The notes beneath the pieces are model-generated. The model ran no database searches. It saw only the letters and a program-made list of their open reading frames with translations, and had not been told where the DNA came from. From contig NZ_FOAG01000003.1 of assembly GCF_900109455.1 (NCBI RefSeq), positions 186,001 through 250,000 of the forward strand: a DNA stretch of 64,000 nt, given 5' to 3'. This DNA is from Roseovarius azorensis (GTDB lineage Bacteria; Pseudomonadota; Alphaproteobacteria; Rhodobacterales; Rhodobacteraceae). A program made the translations under genes and the position numbers. This document shows, piece after piece, positions 54,443 to 63,085 of the stretch (positions within the stretch are counted from its first letter, which is position 1; each line of letters opens with the position of its first letter).

Positions 54443-54596
54443 CGTGTCTTCTCCTGCAATCCCGAAAATCTGCCGCCTTTTATCCGCTCGGGCGGAACAG
54501 GGCAACGCCCCTCTTGGCCCCGCCCGCCGGTTCGAAATCCGCCGATGCGGACGCAAACCCGTGACCGTCATCCGGTTCTGATCTATGACAGGTCGC

Positions 54597-56369
54597 ATGA
54601 CCTATGAACAGATCACGCTTTTCGCGCTCTTCACGACCGTCTTCGGTCTGCTGCTCTGGGGGCGGTTCCGCTATGATCTCGTGGCGTTCTCGGCCCTGCT
54701 GGCGGGCGTGGTGCTGAATGTCGTTCCGGCGCAAGAGGCGTTTTCCGGCTTTGGTCACCCCGCCACGCTGATCGTGGCGCTGGTGCTCGTGGTCTCGGCG
54801 GGGCTGACGCGCTCGGGGGCGGTGCTGCTCATTACCCGCACCCTGATCGACCACTCGCGCGTGCTGGCGCATCACATCATGATCATGGGCGGCGTCGGCG
54901 CGGTGCTCTCGGCCTTCATGAACAACGTGGCGGCGCTGGCGCTGCTGATGCCGGTCGACGTGCAGACCGCGCGCAAGGCCAAACGCGCCGCCGGGCTGAG
55001 CCTGATGCCACTGTCCTTCGCCACCATCCTCGGCGGCATGGCCACACTCATCGGCACGCCGCCAAACATCATCATCGCCTCGTTTCGCGAAGAGGCGCTC
55101 GGCCAATCCTACAAGATGTTCGATTTCGCCCCGGTCGGCGGCGCCGTGGCGCTGGCCGGCCTTGTCTTTATCGCGCTCATCGGCTGGCGTCTCATACCCC
55201 TGCGCGAGGACGCGGTGATCGAGGCATCAGATCTCGACGACTACATCGCCGAACTCACCGTGCCCGCCGAATCCTCGCATATCGGCAAGCGGCTGATCGA
55301 ACTGCAGGAAGAGGCGGACAGCGGCGATGTCGCCATCCTCGGCCTCATCCGCGACGGAAAACGGCGCTATGGCACGGCCGCCAATGCGCGCCTCAAGCCA
55401 GGCGACACCCTGGTGATCGAGGCCCAGCCCGACGCACTCGACGAATTCCGCGCCAGCCTCTCGCTGGCCTTCGCCGAAGAAGAACACGACCGCGCCCTGC
55501 GCGCCGAGAATGACGGGCTCGACATCATCGAGGTGGTCGTGCCCCACGATGCAAAGGCGGTCGGCAAATCGGCCCAGTCCATCGGCCTGCACTGGCGTCA
55601 GCGCTCGGTGCTGCTGGGCATCTCCCGGCAGGGACGCAAGATCACCCAGGCGGTGCGCAAGACCGCGATCCAGCCGGGCGATATCCTGCTGCTGCTGGTG
55701 CCCAAGGATCGGGGGCAGGATGTCACCGACTGGCTGGGCGGCCTGACGCTCGCCAATCGCGGCCTCGCGGTAACCCAGGACCGCAAGACCTGGGCCGCCA
55801 TCGGCCTCTTCGCCGCGGCGGTCATCGTGGCCAGCCTCGGCTGGCTCAGCCTGTCGATTGCCCTGGGGCTGGTGGTGGTTGCCTATGCCCTGACGCGCAT
55901 CATCCCGCTGAACGAGCTTTATGACAGCATCGAATGGCCGGTGGTGGTGCTGCTGGGCTCGATGATCCCGCTCGGCGCGGCGCTCGACGCGGCGGGCGGC
56001 ACCCGGCTCATCGCCTCGGCGCTGGTGGATCTGACCGCGGGCTGGCCGGCCTGGGCCGTGCTGACCATCCTGATGGCGGTCACCATGACCATGTCGGACG
56101 TGCTCAACAATACCGCCACGACCATCGTCGCGGCCCCGGTCGCGGTGCAGATGGCGCGCTCGCTCGACGTGTCGCCCGATCCTTTCCTGATGGCGGTGGC
56201 GGTGGCGGCCTCCTCGGCCTTTCTCACGCCCATCGGGCACAAGAACAACACCCTGATCCTCGGCCCCGGCGGCTATCGCTTCGGCGATTACTGGCGCATG
56301 GGCCTGCCGCTCGAACTCCTGGTCGTCGCGGTTTCGGTGCCGCTCATCCTCATCGTCTGGCCGCTCTGA
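54597..56369 (+). CDS. SLC13-family ion/carboxylate or sulfate carrier with TrkA-C domains
   Basis: The 590-residue protein has two membrane halves with the paired NN motifs ([13 protein letters not shown] and [15 protein letters not shown]) and, between them, two TrkA-C-like regulatory domains (about 205-290 and 300-390). SLC13 relatives carry sulfate, dicarboxylates or similar anions with sodium or protons. The ATG at 54597 is preferred to 54585 because of the usual N-terminus; neither has a strong ribosome site. The 3' end faces a related carrier 11 bases away. Confidence 0.9.
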   Translation: MTYEQITLFALFTTVFGLLLWGRFRYDLVAFSALLAGVVLNVVPAQEAFSGFGHPATLIVALVLVVSAGLTRSGAVLLITRTLIDHSRVLAHHIMIMGGVGAVLSAFMNNVAALALLMPVDVQTARKAKRAAGLSLMPLSFATILGGMATLIGTPPNIIIASFREEALGQSYKMFDFAPVGGAVALAGLVFIALIGWRLIPLREDAVIEASDLDDYIAELTVPAESSHIGKRLIELQEEADSGDVAILGLIRDGKRRYGTAANARLKPGDTLVIEAQPDALDEFRASLSLAFAEEEHDRALRAENDGLDIIEVVVPHDAKAVGKSAQSIGLHWRQRSVLLGISRQGRKITQAVRKTAIQPGDILLLLVPKDRGQDVTDWLGGLTLANRGLAVTQDRKTWAAIGLFAAAVIVASLGWLSLSIALGLVVVAYALTRIIPLNELYDSIEWPVVVLLGSMIPLGAALDAAGGTRLIASALVDLTAGWPAWAVLTILMAVTMTMSDVLNNTATTIVAAPVAVQMARSLDVSPDPFLMAVAVAASSAFLTPIGHKNNTLILGPGGYRFGDYWRMGLPLELLVVAVSVPLILIVWPL

Positions 56370-56379
56370 GCGGTCGGGC

Positions 56380-58161
56380 TCACAGCGGCCAGATCAGCGG
56401 AATAAGCACGCTCGCCAGCAATCCTATGCTTACGTTGAGCGGGATGCCTACCCGCAGGAAATCGGTAAAGCGATAGCCGCCGGGGCCGTAAACCAGCGTA
56501 TTGGTCTGATAGCCGATGGGCGTGGCGAAACTTGCACTCGCTCCCATCATCACCGCCACCACCAGCGGGCGTGGGTCGACCCCGATCGCGTCCGCCAGGC
56601 TGATTGCAATCGGCGTCACTACCACCGCAACGGCATTGTTGCTGACCACTTCGGTCAGCAGGGAACTCAGCGCGTAAACCGCCATAACGATCAGGAACGG
56701 ACTCAGATGCGTCATATGCGGCGCAACCGCCCCCACGATCAGTTCCACCGCGCCCGAAGCCTGCAACGCTGCCCCCACCGCCAGCATTGCAAAGACAAGG
56801 GCCAGTAACTGCCCGTCGATGAACGACAGCGCCTCGTCGGAATCGATGCAGCGCATCAGCAGCACCAGAGCCACCGCAATCACCGCCAGCACCAGAATCG
56901 GCGCAACCCCCAGCGCCGCCAGCACCACGATCCCGGCCAGCGCCAGCACCGCCAGCGGCGCGTGACCGCGCCGGAACGCCCGCGCGGAGGGATGCGAGAC
57001 ATCGACCATATCCATCTCGCGCGCAAGCCTCTGAATATCCTCGGGCGCACCCTCCAGCAGCAGCGTATCGCCAACCCGAACCACCAGTTCGTCCAGTTGC
57101 CGCCCGATATTCTGGTTGCGCCGATGCACCGCCAGGGGATAGACGCCATACCGCCGCCGCAGCCGCAGCCCCCCCAGCGACCGCCCCACCATCTTGCAAC
57201 CCGGCGTGATCAGCACCTCGACCGTGGTCGTCTCCACCGCCGAGACCTGATCGACGCGACGCAGGCTCTTGTCACGCTGCAGGCTCAACAGCTCGGTCAT
57301 CTGCGTGCGCAGCACCACCCGGTCGCCGACCTGTAGCGTGACACCCTCAAGGTTGCGGCGCAGCGACTGATCGCCCCGGATCACGTCGACCAGCCGCACC
57401 CCCTCGCGCTTGAAGAGCTGCACGCCGTTCACCTCGCGGCCGATCAGGTTGCTGTCAGGCGGGATCACCGCCTCGGTAAAGAACTTCATCTTCGAGCGGT
57501 CCGAAAGCATATCCGCCATGCTGTCGCGTGATGGCAATAGAATGGGGCCGAAGAACTTGAGATAGACAGCCCCCAGAATCACCTGTGCGATGCCCAGCGG
57601 GGCAATCTCGAATATGGTGAACGGAGCCAGTCCCTGCGTGCGCGCCACCCCGTCCACCAGCAGATTGGTCGAGGTGCCGATCAACGTCGTCGTGCCACCC
57701 AGAATAGCGGCATAGCTGAGCGGAATGAGCAGCTTGCTCGCAGGTATCTTGAGCGTCCGCGCCAATTGCACAAAGACCGGGATCATCACCACCACCACGG
57801 GCGTGTTGTTCATGAAGGCGGAGCCGACCACCACCGCCAGCAGCAGCATCCCGATCGCCAGCCTAGGGCTGTGCTGCGCCTTCCGGTCAGCCAGCGAGGT
57901 AAAGGCATCGAGCGCGCCAGTGCGCACCAGCGCCCCCATAACGATGAACATCGCCGCAATCGTCCAGGGCGCCGGGTTGGAAAACACTTCGAGCGCCGCC
58001 TGATAAGGCAGCACCCCAACCACCAGCAGCACCGCCACTCCGGCAATCGCCACAACCTCGGTCGGATAGGTCTCGCGCACAAAGAGAACCAGCATCGTCG
58101 CCAGAACGGCGAGTGTCAGAACCGCCTGCCCGGTCTGGGACAGTCCCAGAAATTCGATCAC
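56380..58161 (-). CDS. Second SLC13-family carrier with TrkA-C domains
   Basis: The 593-residue protein has the same layout as its convergent neighbour: a first membrane half with FMNNTPVVVVMIPVF, two TrkA-C domains (around SNLIGREVNGVQLFKREGV and LGGLRLRRRYGVYPL), and a second half with LTEVVSNNAVAVVVTPIA. GTG 58161 (start VIEFLGLSQTG) is used because AGAGG lies ten bases ahead; the longer frame has basic low-complexity sequence. Substrate unknown; the two genes are paralogues with clearly diverged sequences. Confidence 0.9.
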   Translation of the reverse strand: MIEFLGLSQTGQAVLTLAVLATMLVLFVRETYPTEVVAIAGVAVLLVVGVLPYQAALEVFSNPAPWTIAAMFIVMGALVRTGALDAFTSLADRKAQHSPRLAIGMLLLAVVVGSAFMNNTPVVVVMIPVFVQLARTLKIPASKLLIPLSYAAILGGTTTLIGTSTNLLVDGVARTQGLAPFTIFEIAPLGIAQVILGAVYLKFFGPILLPSRDSMADMLSDRSKMKFFTEAVIPPDSNLIGREVNGVQLFKREGVRLVDVIRGDQSLRRNLEGVTLQVGDRVVLRTQMTELLSLQRDKSLRRVDQVSAVETTTVEVLITPGCKMVGRSLGGLRLRRRYGVYPLAVHRRNQNIGRQLDELVVRVGDTLLLEGAPEDIQRLAREMDMVDVSHPSARAFRRGHAPLAVLALAGIVVLAALGVAPILVLAVIAVALVLLMRCIDSDEALSFIDGQLLALVFAMLAVGAALQASGAVELIVGAVAPHMTHLSPFLIVMAVYALSSLLTEVVSNNAVAVVVTPIAISLADAIGVDPRPLVVAVMMGASASFATPIGYQTNTLVYGPGGYRFTDFLRVGIPLNVSIGLLASVLIPLIWPL

Positions 58162-58237
58162 TTGATGTCGCCCTCTTCTGCCCCGCGCCAGTTTCCCCGA
58201 TCGCGAACCGCGCGACAAGCCCGATTCGCCGACGCGC

Positions 58238-59050
58238 TCACGGACCCGACTGTTCCAGCCGCCCGCCCTGCCGGACCATCTCGATCCTCGTCGCGCGGCC
58301 CGTGGCGTCGTCGGTTTCGACATAAACGCCGGACACGGTGACGGCCCCCATCGCGGGAGTCAGGCGCTCCTTGCCCATGCCGGTCACGAAACGCCGCATC
58401 GGCTCGGCCTTGTCCATGCCGATGATGCTCAGATAATCGCCGCACATGCCCGCATCGCCCTGAAACGCCGTGCCGCCGGGCAGGATTTGCGCATCCGCCG
58501 TCGGGATATGCGTATGCGTGCCCACCACAAGGCTCGCGCGCCCCTCGCAGAAATGCCCCATCGCCATCTTCTCGCTCGTCGCCTCGCAATGCATGTCGAC
58601 AATCGCCGCCTGCACCGCCCCGCCCAGCGGATGCGCACGCAACACCACATCAATCGCCGAGAACGGATCGTCAAAGGCACGCCGCATGAACACATTGCCC
58701 AACACCTGCGTCACCAGCACCTTGCGCCCGCGCCCGTCGGTGAACACCCGGTGCCCGCGTCCCGGCGCGGCCTTGGCATAGTTGAGCGGCCGGATGATCC
58801 GGCTCTCATGCTCGACCGCCTGCAACATGTCCTTCTGGTCAAAGGCATGATCGCCCAGCGTCACGCAATCCGCGCCCGCCTCGAACAACCCCTTGGCATG
58901 CGCCGCCGTCAGGCCCATCCCGCCCGAGGCATTCTCGCCATTCACCACCACGAAATCGAGCTTCCACGCCGCGCGCAGCCTTGGCAGCCGTTCCGCCACC
59001 GCCGCGCGCCCGGCACGCCCCATCACATCGCCCAGAAACAGAATTTTCAT
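58238..59050 (-). CDS. ymdB: YmdB-family metallophosphoesterase
   Basis: The 270-residue protein begins MKILFLGDVMGRAGRAA and has NGENASGGMGLT, LGDHAFDQKD and GTHTHIPTADAQ, the metal-binding motifs of the TIGR00282 group. Bacillus YmdB hydrolyses cyclic nucleotides such as 2',3'-cyclic AMP. AGGGA lies four bases before the ATG. It is upstream of the second SLC13 gene with a 76-base gap, so the two may be co-transcribed. Confidence 0.94.
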   Translation of the reverse strand: MKILFLGDVMGRAGRAAVAERLPRLRAAWKLDFVVVNGENASGGMGLTAAHAKGLFEAGADCVTLGDHAFDQKDMLQAVEHESRIIRPLNYAKAAPGRGHRVFTDGRGRKVLVTQVLGNVFMRRAFDDPFSAIDVVLRAHPLGGAVQAAIVDMHCEATSEKMAMGHFCEGRASLVVGTHTHIPTADAQILPGGTAFQGDAGMCGDYLSIIGMDKAEPMRRFVTGMGKERLTPAMGAVTVSGVYVETDDATGRATRIEMVRQGGRLEQSGP

Positions 59051-59125
59051 GGCATCCCTGTTAGGGCGGCGCCCACCAAAGGGCAAGCACGAAGCCCCAC
59101 GCCCGGCATCATCCGGCCAGCATGC

Positions 59126-59596
59126 TTAGGCCCCGACCCGATACCGCGCCTTGCAATCCACCGGAAAATTCACCGACCGCGCGATAAAGCAGTAATCATG
59201 CACCCGCCCGTGCAGCGCGTCAGCCTTGTTCAGATCCGTTCCCGCAGGCACCGTGATCCGGGGCCGCAGCGTGGCACGCAGGAACCGGCTGGCACCACTG
59301 CTATCGGTTTCGCCAACCGCCAGCGGATCGTCCTGATAGGCCGTGACCGCGATACCCGCGTCGCTCGCCAGATGCAGGAACCACAGCATGTGACAGGCGG
59401 CCAGCGCCGCGATCAGCATGTCCTCGGGATTGTGCAGCCCCGGATCGCCCCCCAGCAGCGGATCGTTCGAGCAGCGGATCACCGGCTTGCCTGGCGTCTC
59501 CACGTTCCAGGTGCGGTCATAACCCCTGTAATGCGCCGTCCCCTCGCCCCGGTTGCCGGTCCAGACCACACGGGCAGTATAGTCATGTTCGGCCAA
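59126..59596 (-). CDS. OsmC/Ohr-family peroxidase-like protein
   Basis: The 156-residue protein has the two cysteines of OsmC-type peroxidases: in ALAACHMLWFLHLA and in HDYCFIARSVNFPV. The organic hydroperoxide role is expected for the family; the close subgroup cannot be told. Its start overlaps the 5-formyl-THF cycloligase by 14 bases, so it is the third gene of the mgtE operon. Confidence 0.9.
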   Translation of the reverse strand: MAEHDYTARVVWTGNRGEGTAHYRGYDRTWNVETPGKPVIRCSNDPLLGGDPGLHNPEDMLIAALAACHMLWFLHLASDAGIAVTAYQDDPLAVGETDSSGASRFLRATLRPRITVPAGTDLNKADALHGRVHDYCFIARSVNFPVDCKARYRVGA

Positions 59597-60149
59597 ACTC
59601 GATCACCTCCGCCTCTGTCACCACCATGTCGAGCGGCTGATCGGTGGGCTCGAGCGGCAGCCCCGCCGCCTCCTGCGCGCCATAGGCGAACCCGATGGCC
59701 AGCGTCGGGCGCGCGGCGCGCAGAATCTCCAGCGTGCGGTCATAGAACCCCCCGCCATAGCCCAACCGCCCGCCCGCCCGGTCGAACGCCACCAGCGGCA
59801 CGATCAGGATCTCGGGCTCGATGAAATCGTCGACCTCCGGCACCATCGCGCCGAACGGCCCCTCGCGCAGCGCGCAATCCGGCTCCCAGCGCGAGAATTT
59901 CAGCGGCAGGCCCGCACCCTCGATCACCGGCACGCCGACAACGCCATGCGCCGCCGCCTCGGCCATCGCCGGGCGCGGGTCGATTTCCGTGCGGATCGGC
60001 AGATAACCCGAAACCGGCACGCCGCGATACCCCGCCAGCACCCCCGACAGCCGCGCCGCCGCCCCCGGCGCGCAGACGCGATGCGCCACCGCCCGGCGCG
60101 CGAACGCCGCCTTGCGCGCCACAGCCTTCACTTCGGCCAGATCGCTCAT
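59583..60149 (-). CDS. 5-formyltetrahydrofolate cyclo-ligase
   Basis: The 188-residue enzyme converts 5-formyl-THF to 5,10-methenyl-THF with ATP. Features: a basic N-terminus with ARKAAFARR, YLPIRTEIDPRPAM, EPEILIVPLVAFDRAGGRLG and GGGFYDRTL, the ATP loop. It overlaps the mgtE stop (ATGA) and the osmC start, so the three are coupled. It connects to one-carbon metabolism, as does sarcosine oxidase elsewhere in the window. Confidence 0.95.
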   Translation of the reverse strand: MSDLAEVKAVARKAAFARRAVAHRVCAPGAAARLSGVLAGYRGVPVSGYLPIRTEIDPRPAMAEAAAHGVVGVPVIEGAGLPLKFSRWEPDCALREGPFGAMVPEVDDFIEPEILIVPLVAFDRAGGRLGYGGGFYDRTLEILRAARPTLAIGFAYGAQEAAGLPLEPTDQPLDMVVTEAEVIEFGRT

Positions 60150-61537
60150 AACAGAAACACCGTCGCCAGCCCCAGAAAGGCAAAGAATCCCACCACATCG
60201 GTCACCGTGGTCACGAATGTCCCGGACCCGAGCGCGGGGTCGATCCCCATCCGGTCCATGATCACCGGAATCGCCGCCCCCGCCAGTCCGGCAACGACCA
60301 GGTTGATCACCATCGCGGCAGCGATCACATAGCCCAGTTCCGGCCCGCCGAACCAGAGCATGCCCACCACCCCCATCACCAGCGCAAAGATCAGTCCGTT
60401 GATCAGCCCCACCGTGGTCTCGCGCATCAGCACCCGCCAGACGTTCGAGCCGGTCAGATCCTTGGTCGCCAGCGCCCGCACCGCCACCGTCAGGCTCTGC
60501 GTGCCCGCATTGCCGCCCATCGAGGCGACAATCGGCATCAGCACCGCCAGCGCCACCAGCTGCGCGATCTGCGCCTCGAAGAGCGCGATCACCGCCGAGG
60601 CGAGGATCGCCGTGCCGAGATTCACCGCCAGCCACGGCACCCGCTGCTTTGACGTCTCGATGACGCTGTCGTTGAGCCCCCCCTCGCCCACACCGGCAAG
60701 GCGCATGATGTCCTCTTCATGCTCCTCGTCCAGCACGGCCATGGCATCGTCGATGGTGATCACCCCGACCAGCCTGCCCTCCTCGTCCACCACGGGCGCG
60801 GAGATCAGGTGATACTGGTTGAACATATAGGCCACGTCGCCCTCGTAGCGCGTCACCGGAATGGTGTGAAACGTCTCTTCGACGATATCCTTCAGCGCCA
60901 CCTCCCGGCGCGAGGCCATGATCCGCCCCAGCGTGACATTGCCCACCGGATGCAGCCGCGGATCGACCAGAACGATGTGATAGAACTGTTCCGGCAGCTC
61001 CTCGGCATTGCGCATGAAATCGATCGCGTCGCCCACTGTCCAATGCTCGGGCGCCATCACCACCTCGCGCTGCATCAGGCGACCGGCGGAATATTCCGGA
61101 TAGGTCAGCGATTGCTGCACGAGGGTTCGGTCGCTGTCCTCCAGCGCGCTCAGGATCGCCTCTTGCTGCTGATCCTCCAGATCCTCGACCAGATCGACCA
61201 CATCGTCGGAATCGAGATCCCGCACCGCCTCGGCCAGCACCTCGGGCGTCAACAGGCCGATCACCTCTTCGCGGATCGATTCGTCCAGTTCCGACAGGAT
61301 GTCGCCGTCGAATTCCTGACCATAAAGCGCGATCAGCCGCCGCCGGTCATAGGCGTTGCTCTGCTCCAGAAGGTCGGCGATATCGGCCGCGTGCAGCGGC
61401 TCCATCTCCGCCCACAGCATCTCGCGGTCGCCGGTCTCCAGCGCATACATGATGCGCGAAATAAGCTGACGGTTCAGCGGTTGATGATCCTCGTCGCGCT
61501 CGACCTCCGGGGCCGGATGATCGTCCTGCTCTGCCAT
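60146..61537 (-). CDS. mgtE: MgtE magnesium channel
   Basis: The 463-residue protein has the cytosolic MgtE N-domain (HAADIADLLEQSNAYDRRRLI), two CBS domains (SRREVALKDIVEETFHTIPV and AYMFNQYHLISAPVVDEEGRL), and a C-terminal five-helix pore (VASMGGNAGTQSLTVAVRAL is the pore helix region). CBS domains sense Mg2+ and close the channel. ATG 61537 (MAEQDD) has GGGGGG upstream; the longer frame to 61603 is unlikely. Confidence 0.95.
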   Translation of the reverse strand: MAEQDDHPAPEVERDEDHQPLNRQLISRIMYALETGDREMLWAEMEPLHAADIADLLEQSNAYDRRRLIALYGQEFDGDILSELDESIREEVIGLLTPEVLAEAVRDLDSDDVVDLVEDLEDQQQEAILSALEDSDRTLVQQSLTYPEYSAGRLMQREVVMAPEHWTVGDAIDFMRNAEELPEQFYHIVLVDPRLHPVGNVTLGRIMASRREVALKDIVEETFHTIPVTRYEGDVAYMFNQYHLISAPVVDEEGRLVGVITIDDAMAVLDEEHEEDIMRLAGVGEGGLNDSVIETSKQRVPWLAVNLGTAILASAVIALFEAQIAQLVALAVLMPIVASMGGNAGTQSLTVAVRALATKDLTGSNVWRVLMRETTVGLINGLIFALVMGVVGMLWFGGPELGYVIAAAMVINLVVAGLAGAAIPVIMDRMGIDPALGSGTFVTTVTDVVGFFAFLGLATVFLL

Positions 61538-61673
61538 GTCGCCCCCCTGCCGCTCCTGACTGCGCGCAGGCTTAAAGAAGCAGCTTAAGGAAAACAATGA
61601 CAATGGGATGATTTACCCCGGCGATCCGTCCCCCTATCCTGCATCCCGCGCAAACTTTCGCCAGATTGGTCCC

Positions 61674-62981
61674 ATGTCTCCAGACACGCTTCTCACCGGC
61701 CGGATTCTCGGCTTCGACCGCTCGCCCTTTGACGCGGGCGATCCCGCCTCTGCCGCCCGCCTGCACGAGGCGGTCCTGATCCGGGGCGGCAGAATCGTGG
61801 CCCTTGGCACGGCACATGCGCTGCGCGCGCAGGCGCCGCAGGTGGCACGGGTGGACATGGGCGATGCACTGATCACCGCAGGCTTTGTCGATGCTCATGT
61901 GCATTACCCGCAGACCGCGATCATCGCCAGCTGGGGCAAACGTCTGATCGACTGGCTGAACAGCTATACCTTCCCGGAAGAGATGCGCTTTGCCGACCCG
62001 GCATATGCGCGCCGGATCGCCGACCGCTACCTCGACCTGACGCTCGCCAACGGCACCACCACCGTCGCCAGCTATTGCACCATCCACCCCGCCAGCGTGG
62101 ATGCGTTCTTCGAGGCGGCGCAGGCGCGCGGCCTGCGCGCTGTGGCGGGCAAGACCTGCATGGACCGCAACGCGCCAGAGGGGCTGCGCGACACCGCGCA
62201 ATCCGCCTATGACGACAGCAAGACGCTCCTGCGGCGCTGGCATGGCGTGGATCGCCTGTCCTACGCCATCACACCGCGGTTTTCGCCCACCTCGACACCG
62301 GATCAGCTCTCGGCTCTGGGCGCGCTCTGGTCCGAGCATCCCGATTGCCTGATGCAGACCCATCTGAGCGAACAGACCGACGAAATTGCCTGGGTCAGAT
62401 CGCTCTACCCCGAGGTCCGCGACTATCTCGACACCTACGAGGCGCATGGCCTGCTGGGCGCGCGCGGCCTCTATGGTCACGCCATCCACCTTACGTCCCG
62501 CGAACGCGACCGCCTGCGCGAGGTGGGCGCGGCACTGATCCATTGCCCGACCTCCAACACCTTCATCGGCTCGGGCCTTTTCGATCTTGCCGCGCGCATG
62601 GCCGAGGGTCAGCGCGTGGGCCTTGCCACCGACACCGGCGGCGGGTCGTCGTTTTCCATGCTGCGCACCATGGCGGCGGCCTATGAGATCGGGCAACTGA
62701 CCGGCACGGCGCTGCATCCCGCGCAACTGCTGTGGCTCGCCACCGCCGGTTCGGCGCAGACGCTGCACATGGGCCACCTGATCGGCAATATCGCACCGGG
62801 GATGGAGGCCGATCTGGTCGCGCTCGATCTCGCCTCGACCCCCGCAATCGCCCAACGCAGCGCCCGCGCCGGGGACATCTGGGAGGCGCTCTTTCCCACC
62901 CTGATGATGGGCGACGACCGCACCATCGCACGGGTCTGGGTGGCGGGCACGGCCTTCTCGCCCTGTCACCCTCGGGCCTGA
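61674..62981 (+). CDS. guaD: Guanine deaminase
   Basis: The 435-residue amidohydrolase turns guanine into xanthine and ammonia. Metal ligands are in FVDAHVHYPQ, HLSEQTDE, GHAIHLT and TDTGGGSSFSM; KTCMDRNAPEGL and HCPTSNTFIGSGLF are typical of the guanine group. ATG 61674 (MSPDTLL) is chosen over 61608, because the extra residues look non-coding. It converges on an 8-oxoguanine-deaminase-like gene, separated by paired palindromes. Confidence 0.93.
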   Translation: MSPDTLLTGRILGFDRSPFDAGDPASAARLHEAVLIRGGRIVALGTAHALRAQAPQVARVDMGDALITAGFVDAHVHYPQTAIIASWGKRLIDWLNSYTFPEEMRFADPAYARRIADRYLDLTLANGTTTVASYCTIHPASVDAFFEAAQARGLRAVAGKTCMDRNAPEGLRDTAQSAYDDSKTLLRRWHGVDRLSYAITPRFSPTSTPDQLSALGALWSEHPDCLMQTHLSEQTDEIAWVRSLYPEVRDYLDTYEAHGLLGARGLYGHAIHLTSRERDRLREVGAALIHCPTSNTFIGSGLFDLAARMAEGQRVGLATDTGGGSSFSMLRTMAAAYEIGQLTGTALHPAQLLWLATAGSAQTLHMGHLIGNIAPGMEADLVALDLASTPAIAQRSARAGDIWEALFPTLMMGDDRTIARVWVAGTAFSPCHPRA

Positions 62982-63029
62982 CCCGAGGATCTCCCGACCG
63001 CGCAGGATCCTCCGGTCAGGCCGGAGGAT
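62970..63029. repeat. Two adjacent GC-rich palindromes between convergent deaminase genes
   Basis: CCTCGGG (62970-62976) pairs with CCCGAGG (62982-62988), spanning the guaD stop codon. ATCCTCCGG (63007-63015) pairs with CCGGAGGAT (63021-63029). Both have the ATCCTC(C)GG-TCAGG-CC style of small dispersed palindromes I recall from Rhodobacteraceae chromosomes. No T-run follows, so they are poor terminators but may protect 3' ends or bind a protein. Confidence 0.5.
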
Positions 63030-63085
63030 GATGCTTGTCGAGCGGGGGGCGGCCCCTCCTCCCGCCTCCACATTCTCATCCGGCG

